From assembly GCF_024323335.1 (NCBI RefSeq), contig NC_066585.1, positions 533,782,082 through 533,846,081 on the forward strand: a stretch of DNA of 64,000 bases, written 5' to 3'. This stretch comes from Lathyrus oleraceus. Taxonomy: Eukaryota > Streptophyta > Magnoliopsida > Fabales > Fabaceae. The translations under genes were made by a program, and so were the position numbers. Positions 1-12,539 of this stretch are shown here, piece after piece (the stretch's first letter is position 1; the number at the start of each line of letters is the position of its first letter). Below the pieces are notes generated by a model. That model ran no database searches, was not told the origin of the DNA, and was given only the letters and a program-made list of their open reading frames with translations.

Positions 1-2053
1 CAATGTTCATTCTTTATGACAACTTCATTTTTTATATACACTAGTCTTCGAACCTTTTTATCTTTTTCTTCTTTGATATGCATTTGTCATTTTTAAAACC
101 AAGTCAAGTAGAAGAGACTTTCTTCACAATCTCTTTTTTTTATGAAGACAAATACCTTATTCTTGTGTTTTTGAAAATTGAAAATTTCCTCCTTAATTGT
201 ATGACTCCCCCTTAATTGCTAAATGATGTAGTTTTTGCATCTTATAAATCTGCAATTTCGATTGAACCATAAAACACAACATAAACCTAACTTTTCTCCC
301 CATTGTTGCTTGAGTTTGTCAACGTTAATTCTACTGAAATAACATATTCAATTGCATTTTCTTATAATCTTATATGGTAGAGCAATTCTGTTGGTTTATT
401 CAATGATTCTAACACATATTTATGAACTACAATCTCTATTTAATATAATATTATTGACTATAGTATAAAGGTACATAGGAAGGATTTGTTTTGTCAATTT
501 GCTATTCTAAAAACAATTTCAAGAATGTGAGCGAATTTTGGTAGTTAAAATTGATTCTGTGTAATCCTCATAACCTTTATTATAATTATATTTGAAGAAC
601 GACCGTTGGGAATCTAATGAGTCATCTGCAAGTATCAAATTAAAAGTTTGGATTTTTTTTTTAGAATGATTAGATATAATAAATTTAATTGTATTTATAT
701 TTATGATAATAGAGTTTTTAGAATGATTAGATATAATAAATTTAATTGTATTTATAGTTATGATAATAGACATAATGTGAAATGTTGCAATGATAACAAA
801 GTTGAAAAACTTAATAATGTTGAAGACCTTAAAGAAAGTGAAAATGACATTCTTGAGTGCTCAATAAAATAGGTAAACTTGATCAAAAATTAGTTAGAAT
901 ATATATAATTAAAAAATTAATTACATTTTAAATATAAAATAATATTTTAATATGATTATCTACATAGTTGTTGACTTTGATATAATTATTTAAGTTGATT
1001 TTTTTATTTATTTTCTATTTTAAAATTCGAAGGATATTCTTATAATTTTGAAAGACTTTCACCTTAATGATCCTTAATGATCCAACATAGGAGTAATATT
1101 AGTCTAGTCATATTTATTTATTTTAATTAGGATAATATTAATTACTCTGTATTTTATTCATATTTTTTCATGTCTCAAAATTATTGTCCTTTTATTATAC
1201 CAATATAATATTTATTATTACTTATTCACTATTATATTTATATTTTTAAATTTTATTTTATTTAACTACTCTATTAACTATATTAGTCATTAATAAAAAT
1301 ATTTGCTCAAATACATTAACATTTGCATGTTGACTTGAGTCTACCGACAGAAACTCTACTAGTGTTATTGTTTTTAACACTTGGAACAATATCTTGATTT
1401 TTCTATTAAGCTAGGTCTTGTCATTATACTCATTTAACTCCACATTTTTTGATTAAATTGACTCCAATAAAATCATTATCTCCATCATAATGATGAAAAC
1501 AAAGATAACATGTGAAAATTATTGAGAAATTTTAGTATTCAAGAAAAACAGGCTTAATTTGGTCCACTCTTGAAAAGCACATAACTTTACAACCCTGAAA
1601 ATCATGTGCAACACATACTAGCCTAATGTGTCACATCACATCTTCAAAAATCTAAAAGCACCAATTGAGGTCACAATGAACCAATCAAGAGATAATAAAC
1701 ACAAGCAAGTGATCAATTTCATTCAATAATAATCACTCAATTTTTTGAGGCTAAGAAAAATTACATTATTACTAATCCAATGAATACATCATCACTTCAT
1801 CAAGAATAAAAAATTTACACACATGTTGATATTCAATGAAGAACACAATACATATATAACTTGCTCAACAAGCTTCAATCAATGCCATAGCACCAAGTTA
1901 CAATCATTTGTCAAGCACTCTCTCTTTACTTATGAGGAATTTCACTCTTACTATGTATAGGTCATTATAGGACTGAATTGGAGTGCTCACATAATTTTCT
2001 AAGTCTATGTGGCCTCTACTGGTTTTTTAGAGGAAAAAATGAACATCAAAGGT
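1..2053. other. AT-rich intergenic region, no gene recognised
   Basis: I see no coding exon here. Open frames are short, AT-driven and resemble nothing I recognise. A 57-bp tandem duplication lies at 661-774. The last few hundred bases lie downstream of the minus-strand desaturase and probably include its 3' untranslated region, but I could not pick a convincing polyadenylation signal. Confidence 0.6.
661..774. repeat. 57-bp tandem duplication
   Basis: Two adjacent copies (661-717 and 718-774) both begin TTAGAATGATTAGATATAAT and differ only near their ends. The duplication creates the repetitive reading frames seen on both strands here, which are therefore not genes. Confidence 0.85.
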
Positions 2054-4900
2054 TTATTTTGATGTAGAAGAGCCACTAAGGTTAGGGTCTGTTTGGTAGT
2101 AAACAATATCACCAGTGTCACTCACAAAATGGTCTTTCTTCATGCTTTTTATTAACTCTCCAATTAGGTGAAATGGTAAAGGTTTTGATTTCTTCGGCTC
2201 CCGGTAGTATCTTCCAAGAACTGGCTTCGCTGCCTCGGTCTACAATAGGAGGAAACACATTCAAATTTAAATTCGTTCGATTCAAAAAGTCAATCATTCA
2301 CTCATTCATTCATCAAGAATAGTGTAAGAGGTATTTGGATTCTCAGCAGTCAGACATGCATTTGGCGCATTCACGCAATTTGGACTGTTGGATTAAGATC
2401 AGACGGTTCACGTTCTAATTTTAATATATCAAGTTCAAACAAAGTACAAAGTAGGAATATGGGCCGTCTAATCTTAACAACGATTGCATGAAAGCGTTTT
2501 TTTTTTTTTGCTAATAAACATCACTTAACTAAATTTTCTAATAAATTAAAGTTAGTTACGTTTGCTTATTATCAAGACCGAAAGAATTTCGTGTAAAGAG
2601 ATACTCACAGCTTCTATTAGGTGGTAGTGTGGGATTTGAGGAAATAAGTGATGAATGACATGAGTTCCAATGTCATGATGGATGTTATTTATCAATCCAT
2701 AATCACGATCAAGAGTTGTAAGTCCGCCTCTAAGGTAGCTCCATTCCTGTCCACACAGAATGAAGGATAAAGCTACGAAACGATTCTTGGTTCTGAAAAC
2801 TTTCAATTTTATGTAAACAAGAAAGAAACTTGCAAAGGAGAATAACAAAAGTATATAGAGAGTTTGACGGGGAAAGAAAGGAGAACAATACCTGTCCACG
2901 ATACCATGGTAATTTGTCTTCATGACCATGGTGATGCAAATAAGTCACCAAATCCAACCACATGACAAAAAGCTTCAATGTCAAGAAGTGGTAGCAAATT
3001 AGGATTCATTATGATTCAAAAGGAGAAAAGTAGTGTCTAATTCATGGTTAGAAAAAAGTGATGGAATGGAATTTACCATATAAGGAATGCCATAAAGCTT
3101 GAGTAATTGAATTGGACCCATAACGAATCCTAATCCTACAAGCAACGCAGCCATAGCTGTCCAACAAACTGTTGAAGTAATAACATCTTTTCTTTCATTT
3201 GCGACAAACAAGTCACTGTTTGGATCGAAGTGAGAACCACTCTTCCCCGGACTTCTGCTCCACTGAATTCAAAAGACCATCATCATACAACATTAACAAC
3301 AAATGTCAAAACATATGTAGCCCTGATACTTCATATTGAATGCGTTTTCAAGTGTCTAAATAATTACTTGTATTTTCAAATATTATAATCAGTGTCGTGT
3401 CAGGTGTCTATGCGGTTCATAGGTCAATTCATACACCATAACTAATAGCAAAACATGTTCAAATTCTAGAAAAATAATAAAGCTTTAAAACTTACAAGGT
3501 AGAAAGGATATGCAAGCATTGGAAAAGGTATCGTAAATCTTAAAATTTTTGTTGCATTATCCAAGCTCTTGAAGATTTTCTCTGGCAACTGCAAGATTTA
3601 GAAATAAATGTCATGGATTGGAAACTCGGAATTTCGAAAGACAGTGTTGTCAATCTCATATAGCAGAAACTAGTGTTTTGTTCAAAAGAAACTAGTGTTT
3701 TGTTTAAATTCCATAACACACCAGTGCTATACTCGCTACTTCATCACGGCGATTGATTCAAACTCTTCTACACTAGATCGCTATAGCACAATTGTAGCAG
3801 CTAAAAATTGTATTGAATGATAGAGTTTTTCATATAAATAATGGACAAAAACTTGATTTTAAACTTACCGGGTGCCAAGATTCGTCATTCTCAACATGAC
3901 CGTGATTTTGATGGTGTGTTCTATGACTAATTCTCCTGCATAATTCACAACAAAAAATAAATCAGTTTCAGAGGTTAGACAAAACAATTAAATACAAGCA
4001 CAATACAAAAAGAGGATTGAAAAATCAATTATTCCTGCATAAACATACCATCCATGATATGGTACTAGGATTGAAGAATGCAGCAAATGCCCTGCAACAC
4101 TATTCAGCTTGGGGTTGTTTGAAAAGCTTCCATGACCACTAAAATATCCAAAACATCAACCACAGTTATTAATCATGTTGTGATTCCAAACATAAGGTTT
4201 TAAATAACAGTCATGTTGTGGTCACGATTACGGTATTGTGATCCTGATTAAGGTTGTCGCAGTGTGAATTATCCACAATTACTTTTATATCATAAAAATG
4301 GTGATTGATAAGTATCAGAAGAGACAGTTTTTAAAAACATTAAAGATTAAAATCAACCAAAAGTAATTGAACCAAAATCAACATTAAATATTAAAAACCC
4401 TAATAAAAAGGGATGAAATCGTACCAATCATGACCAAGAACAAAGAGAGCCCAAAACATTGTTCCTTGAGCAGCCCAATAAAGAGGCCAAACAATCAAAC
4501 TATTAGCATAAGCAGCAACAACAGCCAAACCCAAAACCACAACAACATCTCTCACAACATAACTCATAGACTTCCAAGGATCCTTAACCCAACAATGTTT
4601 AGGTATAGCTGCTCTTATATCAGCTAATGTAAAAGGAGGTGGTGCACCAGGGTCAAATTGTGCTAACTCCTTCACAGTACCCTCTGCTCCTTCCTCATCC
4701 GTACTAACTCTCGAAGGAGCACTCACTTTCAACTCCCACTTTCTTGCCTTCAACCTAAGATCTAAAGATACCCTTTTGTTTGTTTTGTTTAAAAATCCAA
4801 ACTTTGGAGGCTTATGAGATGAAATTGCACTTGTTCTTGGTTGAGCGTGCAATACAGGAAGTGGCCTTAACCCACATTCTGATAGAAACAACGTTGCCAT
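2054..4900 (-). CDS. FAD7: omega-3 fatty acid desaturase, chloroplastic (FAD7/FAD8 type)
   Basis: Eight exons on the minus strand: 4900-4425, 4138-4049, 3935-3869, 3588-3496, 3262-3077, 2972-2892, 2746-2609 and 2239-2054. All introns are GT-AG and the joined frame is open for 438 residues, the usual size for plastid omega-3 desaturases. The enzyme inserts the omega-3 double bond into linoleoyl (18:2) and 16:2 chains of chloroplast membrane lipids, making trienoic acids. The three di-iron histidine boxes are intact: HDCGH at residues 157-161 (its Cys codon split by intron 1), HRTHH at 193-197 and HVIHH at 360-364. Hydrophobic membrane segments lie before box 1 and in exon 5. The first ~70 residues are Ser/Arg-rich and acidic-poor, as in a transit peptide, separating it from ER FAD3. 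The start is the first ATG of the long exon-1 frame. FAD7 and FAD8 cannot be told apart here. Exons 2, 3, 4 and 6 (90, 67, 93 and 81 nt) match the conserved family structure as I remember it. Confidence 0.96.
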
Positions 4901-5246
4901 TGATGAAATTGTGACCTAAAGGAAGAAGCTTTTGATTTTGAAGGGGTGAATTAGGATATGATAGATTCTAATTTCTTGATATGCTAGTGGTTTGAGAGGG
5001 TAGAATGGTAAACTGAAAAGGGGGAAATTGGAAATGTGTGAACCAAAATTGAAAGATGCAAAATTTGTAGGAGACAGAGAACTAGGTAAGGATATGTGTG
5101 TTTGAATGAGAGCCACTCCTAGGTTTGTGTTGTGAAGCGTACTTGTTCCTAATCTCAACTTGTTTATGAAATTTGGGGGAAAAAACCTAAACTTTAATAT
5201 TAGGGTTAAGGTAAATAAGAGATTGAATTGAAGAGAGAATCTTACC

Positions 5247-5256
5247 TATATATATA
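5247..5256 (-). promoter_or_regulatory. putative TATA box of the desaturase gene
   Basis: TATATATATA read on the minus strand about 350 bases upstream of the FAD7 start codon. Transcription from ~30 bases downstream would give a leader of roughly 320 bases containing pyrimidine-rich stretches. No other TATA-like element is as well placed, but low-complexity AT sequence makes this only a candidate. Confidence 0.45.
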
Positions 5257-5259
5257 CAG

Positions 5260-7840
5260 AGGGGTGTAGGGTGTGGGTTGGAGGTGTCAGAGCAATTGGG
5301 CCAAGTTGTGTTGTTGTGTGTGGGGAAAATAGTATGATACTATCTATCCATTATTAAATTTAAATTTAAAGTTAAAGTTAAAATGTTTTTTTATATAATA
5401 ATAAATATTAATTAAATTCATATATATTAATAAAGTATTTTTAAAATTATATATAATTTTATCACAAGGATACACATAAAATTAAGTATGGATTGGAATT
5501 AAGATTGCCAATCGAGTCCATTAAGCAAACATTCATCCTACATTCATTAAAATTACACCAAGTACATGAAAAATTAATTAATTAATTAATTAGATTCAAT
5601 CAATTCATTTATATACGTACGAAGGATTCAATCTTCCAATGGATTACTTTTATTATATATTTTAAACATATCGAGTTAATTTTATAAGAAAACAATAAAA
5701 AATGATTTACGTAATTTATAAATTTCACAAAATTAACTTAAATATTTTACAATAATTATTTTATTTTATAAATCTCACAAAATAATTAAAAATTGGCTTT
5801 ATATATAAAGATAGATAGATATATAGAGAGAAAAATGTAACATCAGAATTAATATATCTAGACTAACAATTACAATTTATTTTTTATATTAAATATGATA
5901 GAAATTTTAAATTTGAATTGTAAGAAAAGTATATGATTTCACATACACAAAATCTTAATGGTACATAAATCTCATCTACAAATTTTCAATTTAAAGAAAG
6001 CTCAATTGAGTTTTAGTGTTGTATCTTCTACTATACTTTATCTTAAATACATGTTATATATTTAAAAAGTATAAATAATATGAAGTAAGATATTAATTTC
6101 ACTAAATTCAATAACTAAGATTACAAATTACCTAAATATCAATTTCATTGGTGTAAGTTCCCAAAACACGTCACCTCATATTCTTATTGTAATCTAAATA
6201 TTCTTCATAATCATATAATAATTGATATAATAATTTATATAAATACGTAATATTCTTCATAATCATATAATAATTGATACAATAATTCATATAAATACGT
6301 AATATATATTAATATAAATATTATTAAATTTATTTTGGATTCTCCTAAGTGTCATTATCTTTTAAAATTAAGGTCCATCGAGAGGAATTAAACCCTTAAT
6401 CTAATGTATAATCCATCATATCAAATCAAACCCTTAGATGTAACCAGATTCTCTTGAGTGTGAGAATCTATAAAAGTCACCATTCATGGAGAGGAATCAA
6501 ACCTCTAATTTGATGTAAAACTCATCCGATGGAATTAAATCCTCTAGTGTAAACCTCATAATAATGGATTATACTTTATACTTTACTTAACTAAATGTAA
6601 AAGAGTCATTTAATGTTGCTCTACAGTATCCATGTCTTGGAATTCTCCTACACTTGTTAGAAATTACTCAATTTACCCCCACATACCCTATATGCTCTTC
6701 TTAACAAGTATTTAGGATTTGTCTAACTTGATATAAACCATTCAAATCTCCCCTGCAATACTTATCTTATTATGCTTATGATTCTCTTGTACTAGATATA
6801 AACATGAACTGACATAACTTAATAAATGGTTGTTTTGATATTGTATCGTTAAAACCATGATGTCATGCATCCATATTGCATATAAGAAATCTAATTCACA
6901 TGATAAATAACCATGTATGAGGCACGAGGGTGGAGGGAAACATCTAACATAACTAGTATGTGATGGTCATGCGTGAGCACGAGGTCGACTCGACTTTATG
7001 TCAGAAAGCTAACTCGACTCGAGTCATTTAGAGGATTTGGATAAAAGTACACATCTGAATCTTAGATCGAGAAGTAGTAATGGAATAATGACAATAAATA
7101 ACGTAACACTTAGAGGGATAAATGTCAATTTAAAGTCAAGATATATTAATGCATCGTAGAAAGAATCATAAAGGATCGTCGTTTATTCATAGATCACAGA
7201 CCCGAAATAGACTTTTGCCTTAGCATATCGTAGGCACTATCTCTTCTACTGTACTTATTGCAAGTACATTTTGCATCCACTTGGGTCCAGGTAAAACTAA
7301 CTCGAGCTACACTTTTTTAAGTTTAAAAAAAAAATCGGTAGTGACATGAATGTTCAACAATGGTAATAGTTGCCTTAACTAATTTAGATCAAAACACCAT
7401 AGCAGATATGTGAGTCTTTATGGAGAAATTACATCATCAGGAAGGAACCCCACATAATATCCTATCGAACCTTCGAGAACAACAACAAATGGATGTTAGT
7501 AAACAAGGAGGTATATAGACCCTAAGCCATTAGTCGCTCTCCGCCGAGATTTGGGACATATCACTACCATAAAACTTTAAGCCATCCTAGTTGGTAGGTT
7601 TTAAAGGAATTACAAGTCCGTATGAGCTTGATACCTCCATCAACGACTAGATAAAGATCTTAGACTCGGACTACTAACTCATTGTGCACTAGACACCAAT
7701 GCATGAGAATCAAACTCATATATCAAGAGCTAATCCTGCTAATTTACACATGTCATAAACCTTCACATGAAACCTCACTCCACTTCATCACTGAAAGTCG
7801 CCTTTTCACACTAATACGTTGTTGGAATCCTAACCCATAA
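5260..7840. other. AT-rich intergenic region, no gene recognised
   Basis: No exon or conserved protein similarity was seen. The stretch contains a 52-bp tandem duplication (6199-6302). From about 7150 the base composition changes toward that of the adjoining gypsy fragment, and 7150-7320 may be its LTR end or leader, but I cannot define an LTR boundary. Confidence 0.5.
6199..6302. repeat. 52-bp tandem duplication
   Basis: Two copies (6199-6250 and 6251-6302) start TATTCTTCATAATCATATAA and end with ATAAATACGT. They differ at about two positions, so the duplication is recent relative to the surrounding sequence. Confidence 0.85.
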
Positions 7841-7854
7841 AGGTGATCTCATAA

Positions 7855-8420
7855 TCATCATTGTGGATATGTTCAACTAGAATATCAAGTGAGTGCTAAA
7901 AGATAACAGAAATTTAGCTAATATCCTCTACTTGGACGCATTCAAAAGCTTGCAATTGGATTTGGAGCAAATATAATTGTTTAAAGGCTCCCATACATAT
8001 TTCTCGAGAGAACAGCTACAAGTCTGGGGTTATATCCCCCATTATAACCATTTTCAGATTGGACGATAATACCAAATTCGTAAAAGTTAAATACCTCATC
8101 CTAAATGTGCCTTCATTGTACAACATAATCATAGGTTGCCCCACTTTCAACATTCTAGAGGCAGCATTATCTATACATTAGGTGACAATGAAGTATCCTT
8201 TAGATAAAGGGTGTGTAGGCATGGTAAAAGGGAACCGGTAAGTAGTCATGAAATGTTACGAAGATAGCCCCAAAGTAAAAAAGGGTAGAAATGACCATCG
8301 GTCTACCATCAAGGTCCAATCTCCAATATTTTGAAATTCTTAGATCTCGACCCTTGATAAGAGTGCCTAGAAGATATGATGGTTCCCCCTTAAGGCCTAA
8401 AAGAAGTGATGCGGCCCTTT
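7855..8420 (+). mobile_element. Ty3/gypsy retrotransposon fragment, degenerate protease region
   Basis: Reading across stops and one frameshift, 7861-8300 gives the typical plant gypsy retropepsin region. First come residues resembling VLIDNGSSANILY (here VLKDNRNLANILY, at about 7899-7937), then DAFKSLQLDLEQI, then FSREQLQVWGYI, and in a shifted frame VKYLILNVPSLYNIIIG with a downstream MKYPLDKG block. Several in-frame stops and the loss of the catalytic Asp-Ser/Thr-Gly (D-N-R here) show it is dead. No reverse transcriptase or integrase follows, so this is a truncated gag-pol remnant. LTR ends are not visible. Confidence 0.75.
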
Positions 8421-10430
8421 GAGTTTCCATGCTGAAATTGTGTTCTACATACAACAAAATGTTATACACAATGTTGGAACAATGTGTATAACAATAAAGA
8501 TGCCTAACAAAAAGGATAAATGCATAAAATAAATAACACAAGAATTGTTAATCTAATTTGATGCAAAGTCACCTACGTCTGGGGGTATTAAACTAATAAA
8601 ATAAAATTCACTCTTAATAGTCAAAAGTGAAAATTGGTCTTATCTGAACTTTTCCACTTAAATACTTTTTGTCCTAATACCTGTAAACTTCGATTCAGGC
8701 TCCCTCGAAATATGAGACCCCACTCATTTTCACTCAAACTCCAAAGTATTTGTACAATTACAAAAGTATATAATTTATGAATCAATAATACAACTTAAAT
8801 ACTCTATTCTCCAAACTTAGAAATATGACCCAGACATATAGTATTACAAAGCAAAACACAAACCCAATAACAATTAAACACATTAAGTTTTGTAATGCAA
8901 GGTCTGAGTCTTCGCAAAGAAGGACGCCTCCTTAAATAGAAACAATAATCCATTTGGAAAGTCCAATAAGGGTTTTGGCATGAGGTAAACTAACTATTAA
9001 AGTGTACAATGAGGTATTCAAACTAAATTTTCCTAAGAATATGAAGCATAAAGTTGAGAAACCATAATTCCATCGAGTCAACATGATCAATTATATTTTT
9101 ATGGATTTAAAATTCACATTCAACAATTTTCCCTTAAAATAATCCTTAGCATGCCATCAAAAACTATCAAAAGAAGTGGATAACATATAGAAAGAGAACC
9201 CTTAATGATGTTTAAGTATATGTCAGTTCATCAACAACAAGAATCACCAACTCCCCCAATAAAACAAGTTCAAGCAAAAGCCCTAACAATACACTTGAAA
9301 AAATAAAAAATGCAAATAAAGGAATATTTTAGAAAGGTTTAAAATCATGGTATAAAAAGTGATTCCCTTCTTTGAGAATAATAACATCATTCTCTCAAAG
9401 AAGAAAATCATTGTTTTTTAGAAGATAAAATATTCATCCGGACGTGGGTGATGAGGCATCAAGTTGAGTTAAACAAACGTTGTATGAGAGACAATCCATC
9501 AAATTTTAATTTTTTAGTTAATGAATAATAAATAATAAAAAGTTCCCTAAAAACAAGAAACCAAAAAGAATAGAGTATGAGTAAAGACACGTGTTTAGAG
9601 GAATAGGGCCTTTGGTGTAGAGAAAGAGAATCAAGAAAGAGATATTTCTTTTAAGGTCAATAAGGTAGTGTCAAGTTGTATCAGTCCCTCGCGACTCCTC
9701 AGCACAACCACCACACTTATACCAAATGTGATTTCGGTGTCTCACACTAGATTTATCATATTTCTTTCATTTTCTATAGTTTTATCTCATATGTACTTTT
9801 TATTATGTTTTGATTAATTTAAGGTATCTATTTAATTTTGTTTCTAATTGGTAGTTGGTTGAATGTTACTTCTTTGTATCGTATATTTTTCTTAATGAAA
9901 TTGTTAGATTTATGAGTTTTTTATGCTGCATAACACTTCCTTTTTTTTTATGATAATCAAAAGTCTATCGATGAAAGATATAAAATACACACATATGACA
10001 ATTCAACGGTATAGATAAATTCAACAAGAATGATTGAAGGATAAGAACAAAAAATGACTTCTAGCTAAAGATTTTCTCAACTTCCAAATATCTAAGTTGA
10101 AATTCAAATTTAATATATCTTCTTTTTTTTTTTACTTTTTTCCTTATATTGGAGTGTATTCATGCATCTTTTTATTTTTTAGAACTTGCGATTTATTGCT
10201 ATAGTTGATTGTCATACTATTATGATGTTATCCATTGTTTTCACCTTTGAGACTAATCCTATTTATTTATTATAAACACAATATTACAAGTTTGTAGTGA
10301 TTAGAAAATTTAAATTATAAAAATTATAAATTTAGAGTTGCTCGTGGAGAAATTAACAACATTTTAAATTTGAGGTGATTGTCTTAACAAAGAATCTGAT
10401 AGACTAAAAAACACATCATTATTGCTTCTA
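8421..10430. other. intergenic region, no gene recognised
   Basis: No coding exon, LTR pair or recognisable domain. One perfect 10-bp inverted repeat with a 15-base loop lies at 9368-9402 (TTCTTTGAGA / TCTCAAAGAA). The rest is AT-rich sequence, probably old repeat debris. Confidence 0.5.
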
Positions 10431-10439
10431 AAAATCATA

Positions 10440-10930
10440 TTACTTTTTCGGAAAATGAAAATGAAGAAATTCATAAACTTAAAAATAGTGTCTTAAATGT
10501 TAATTCTACATCTACTTCAATTGATAACACGAATACCAAATTTAAAAGTTGTGAGAATTTTGAGATTGAAATAGAAGACTTGCATAAAACCCTAGTAAAG
10601 ATAATATAGATATTATTTTATCTAATCAAAGAGGAATTTATAGTAAAATTGGTATAAGTTATTAACTTGAGAATAATGCCAAATCTTTTAATAAATTTTG
10701 CCATGCTATAAGAATTTTTAACCATAACATAACAGATTTAAATGTAATTAGGATGGTATGAATGATTATATTCCTTATTATTACTTTAAGAAAATTCGTG
10801 ACTTGAAATGAGATTCAAATGCTTCTTCTGAATTATCCAAAAGTCATGAATTATTTAAGTTCCACTAACATAAAAGGACACAAAAGGATTTGGATACCAA
10901 AGGTTAAAATTAAAATCATATTATACATAT
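10440..10930 (+). mobile_element. Ty1/copia retrotransposon gag remnant
   Basis: Frame fragments on the plus strand read like the gag C-terminus of legume copia elements of the SIRE/Maximus kind. There is a Lys/Asn-rich coiled region (10440-10600), then a segment resembling ILSNQRGIYSKIG (about 10610-10655), a decayed zinc-knuckle neighbourhood (10700-10790), and a basic segment ending in KRIWIPKVK-like residues (about 10880-10910). Stops and frameshifts interrupt all of it. Assignment rests on recalled similarity and no LTR is attached. Confidence 0.5.
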
Positions 10931-10982
10931 TCATTTGTTAAGAGAGAAAAATACTTAAGTAACGGCGATATAACTTCTGTTT

Positions 10983-11436
10983 TGTTGGAAAAATAACAAA
11001 AATAAATAATTTTTTACGCACGCGGAAGCATACCCACCAAAAGATAAAAAGCAAAAAAGCTCATAAACTCATAATTCAAAATTACAAACTTTTTTTGAAC
11101 GAAAAATTGTAAATCCTTTCTCAATTATAATTTTTGGATGGAAAAATTGCAAACCATTTCTCAACTACAATTTTTAGACGGAAAAATTGCGAATCCTCTC
11201 AACAAACTATTTTTGAACGGAAAAATAGAAAATCATCCCAACGAACTATTTTTAAACTGAAAAATAGAAAACTCTCTCTAAACACACAACTATCCAAATC
11301 CATAATGCATCCAAAAGAGTATATTTTGTTATAGTGTAAAAAAGTTAAACTAAGTATCTCTATTTATATTAATACTCAAATTATATTCTTTTCATACTAC
11401 CACACGTGAGACATGAATATACTATTTGACCCAACA
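10983..11436 (-). repeat. TRIM LTR (3' LTR in element orientation)
   Basis: This 454-bp LTR runs from TGTTGGAAAA to GACCCAACA on the plus strand. It contains several imperfect ~30-bp units with a core like CAATTTTTGGACGGAAAAAT. Its end sequence (TATTTGACCCAACA) matches the end of the right LTR. Confidence 0.8.
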
Positions 11437-11635
11437 AATTCTCTTTTCATCCAAGGTCTCGCATATGTTCATTTTATCTTCAACTTCATATTCAAAGCGA
11501 TCATTATAATCATAATGATTTGCCACATTTGTAAAATTATTACTCTTTCAATCTTTTTGTCTTCTTTTTCCCTTGATCAGAATAATTGTTACTCTTCCTT
11601 CCTCCATTTATCGAAATATTAGCTATGATACCGAT

Positions 11636-12225
11636 TGTTGGGAAAATAATAAAATAAATAAATTTTTATGCACGCAGAAGCATACCCACCAAAAGATAAA
11701 GAGCAAAAAAATTCAAACAAAAAACTCATTAAATCATAATTCAAAATTATAAACTCTCTCATACAATTGCAATTTTTAAGGAGAAAATTGCAAACTCTCC
11801 AAACTGCAATTTTTGAACGGAAAAATTACAAACTTTCTAAACTGCAACTTTTGAATGGAAAAATTATAATCTCTCTTAATTACAATTTTTGAACAGAAAA
11901 ATTGTAAATCATCTCTCAATTACAATTTTTGGACGAAAAAATTACAAACTCTCTCTCAACTACAATTTTTGGACGAAAAAATTACAAACTCTCTCAACAA
12001 ACTATTTTTGAACAAAAAAAAATAGAAAATCATTTCAACAAACTATTTTTAAACCGATATAAAAACCCTTATATACACTCAAATCTACAATACACCCAAA
12101 ATACTACATTTTGTTATTGTGTAGAAAAGTAAAACTAATTATCTTTATTTATATTAATACTCAAATTATATTCTCTTCATACTAGCCGATATGAGACTTG
12201 AATGAATATACTATTTGACCTAACA
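11636..12225 (-). repeat. TRIM LTR (5' LTR in element orientation)
   Basis: A 590-bp LTR starting TGTTGGGAAA and ending GACCTAACA on the plus strand. It shares outer sequence with the left LTR but carries more copies of the internal CAATTTTTGAACGGAAAAAT-type unit, explaining the 136-bp length difference. The primer-binding site is adjacent at 11622-11633. Confidence 0.8.
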
Positions 12226-12539
12226 TGTTCGAATCATATTGTGTTGTAATTGTAGACTGCATGATCTAAGGATGAACCAATACAAATTTTTGTGTGCAAA
12301 TTTGTATCTCTTTCCTTTTACTTTATTGTCATTTATCTTCCATGCTTAAATTTATTATTAAACTCTCTTACTAAAATTGACCAAGTAAAATCAGTCATTT
12401 GTGTAAAAAAAAATTAAAAATCATTTAACATAATTTAACATTTCTCTTCTGATTGAAGTCACTAAATCAATAAAATTTAGATGTGATTCATAATGTGCTT
12501 CTGAATAATGTTGTTCATCACATTACTCTATACTTTCTC

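Larger units (their letters stand above)
10983..12225 (-). mobile_element. TRIM-like LTR retrotransposon in miniature
   Basis: Two similar terminal repeats flank only 199 bp. Both start TGTTGG on the plus strand and end AACA, so each has TG...CA ends in minus orientation. Just inside the right repeat, at 11622-11633, the minus strand reads CGGTATCATAGC, a 10/12 match to the initiator-tRNA-Met primer-binding site TGGTATCAGAGC. Just inside the left repeat the minus strand is purine-rich (GGATGAAAAGAGAA), a good polypurine tract. Flanks are TGTTT (10978-10982) and TGTTC (12226-12230), a 4/5 match to a 5-bp target duplication. No protein domain fits in the internal segment, so it is non-autonomous. 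A total of 1.24 kb with LTRs of 454 and 590 bp is large for a TRIM. Confidence 0.82.

Noticed and set aside
5500..6600. Possible B-box-like GAGGTTTGATTCCTC near 6490 (minus) suggesting another SINE
   Set aside because: No A box at proper spacing and no tail was found.
8200..8541. 113-residue open frame on the minus strand
   Set aside because: It is antisense to the gypsy protease relic, whose plus-strand reading matches known family blocks; the minus frame resembles nothing.
9368..9402. 10-bp perfect hairpin as a possible microRNA precursor
   Set aside because: The stem is far too short for a plant microRNA precursor and nothing around it extends the pairing.
11413..11622. 69-residue frame inside the TRIM interior
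   Set aside because: It is antisense to the element, has no similarity to retroelement proteins and partly overlaps the LTR.
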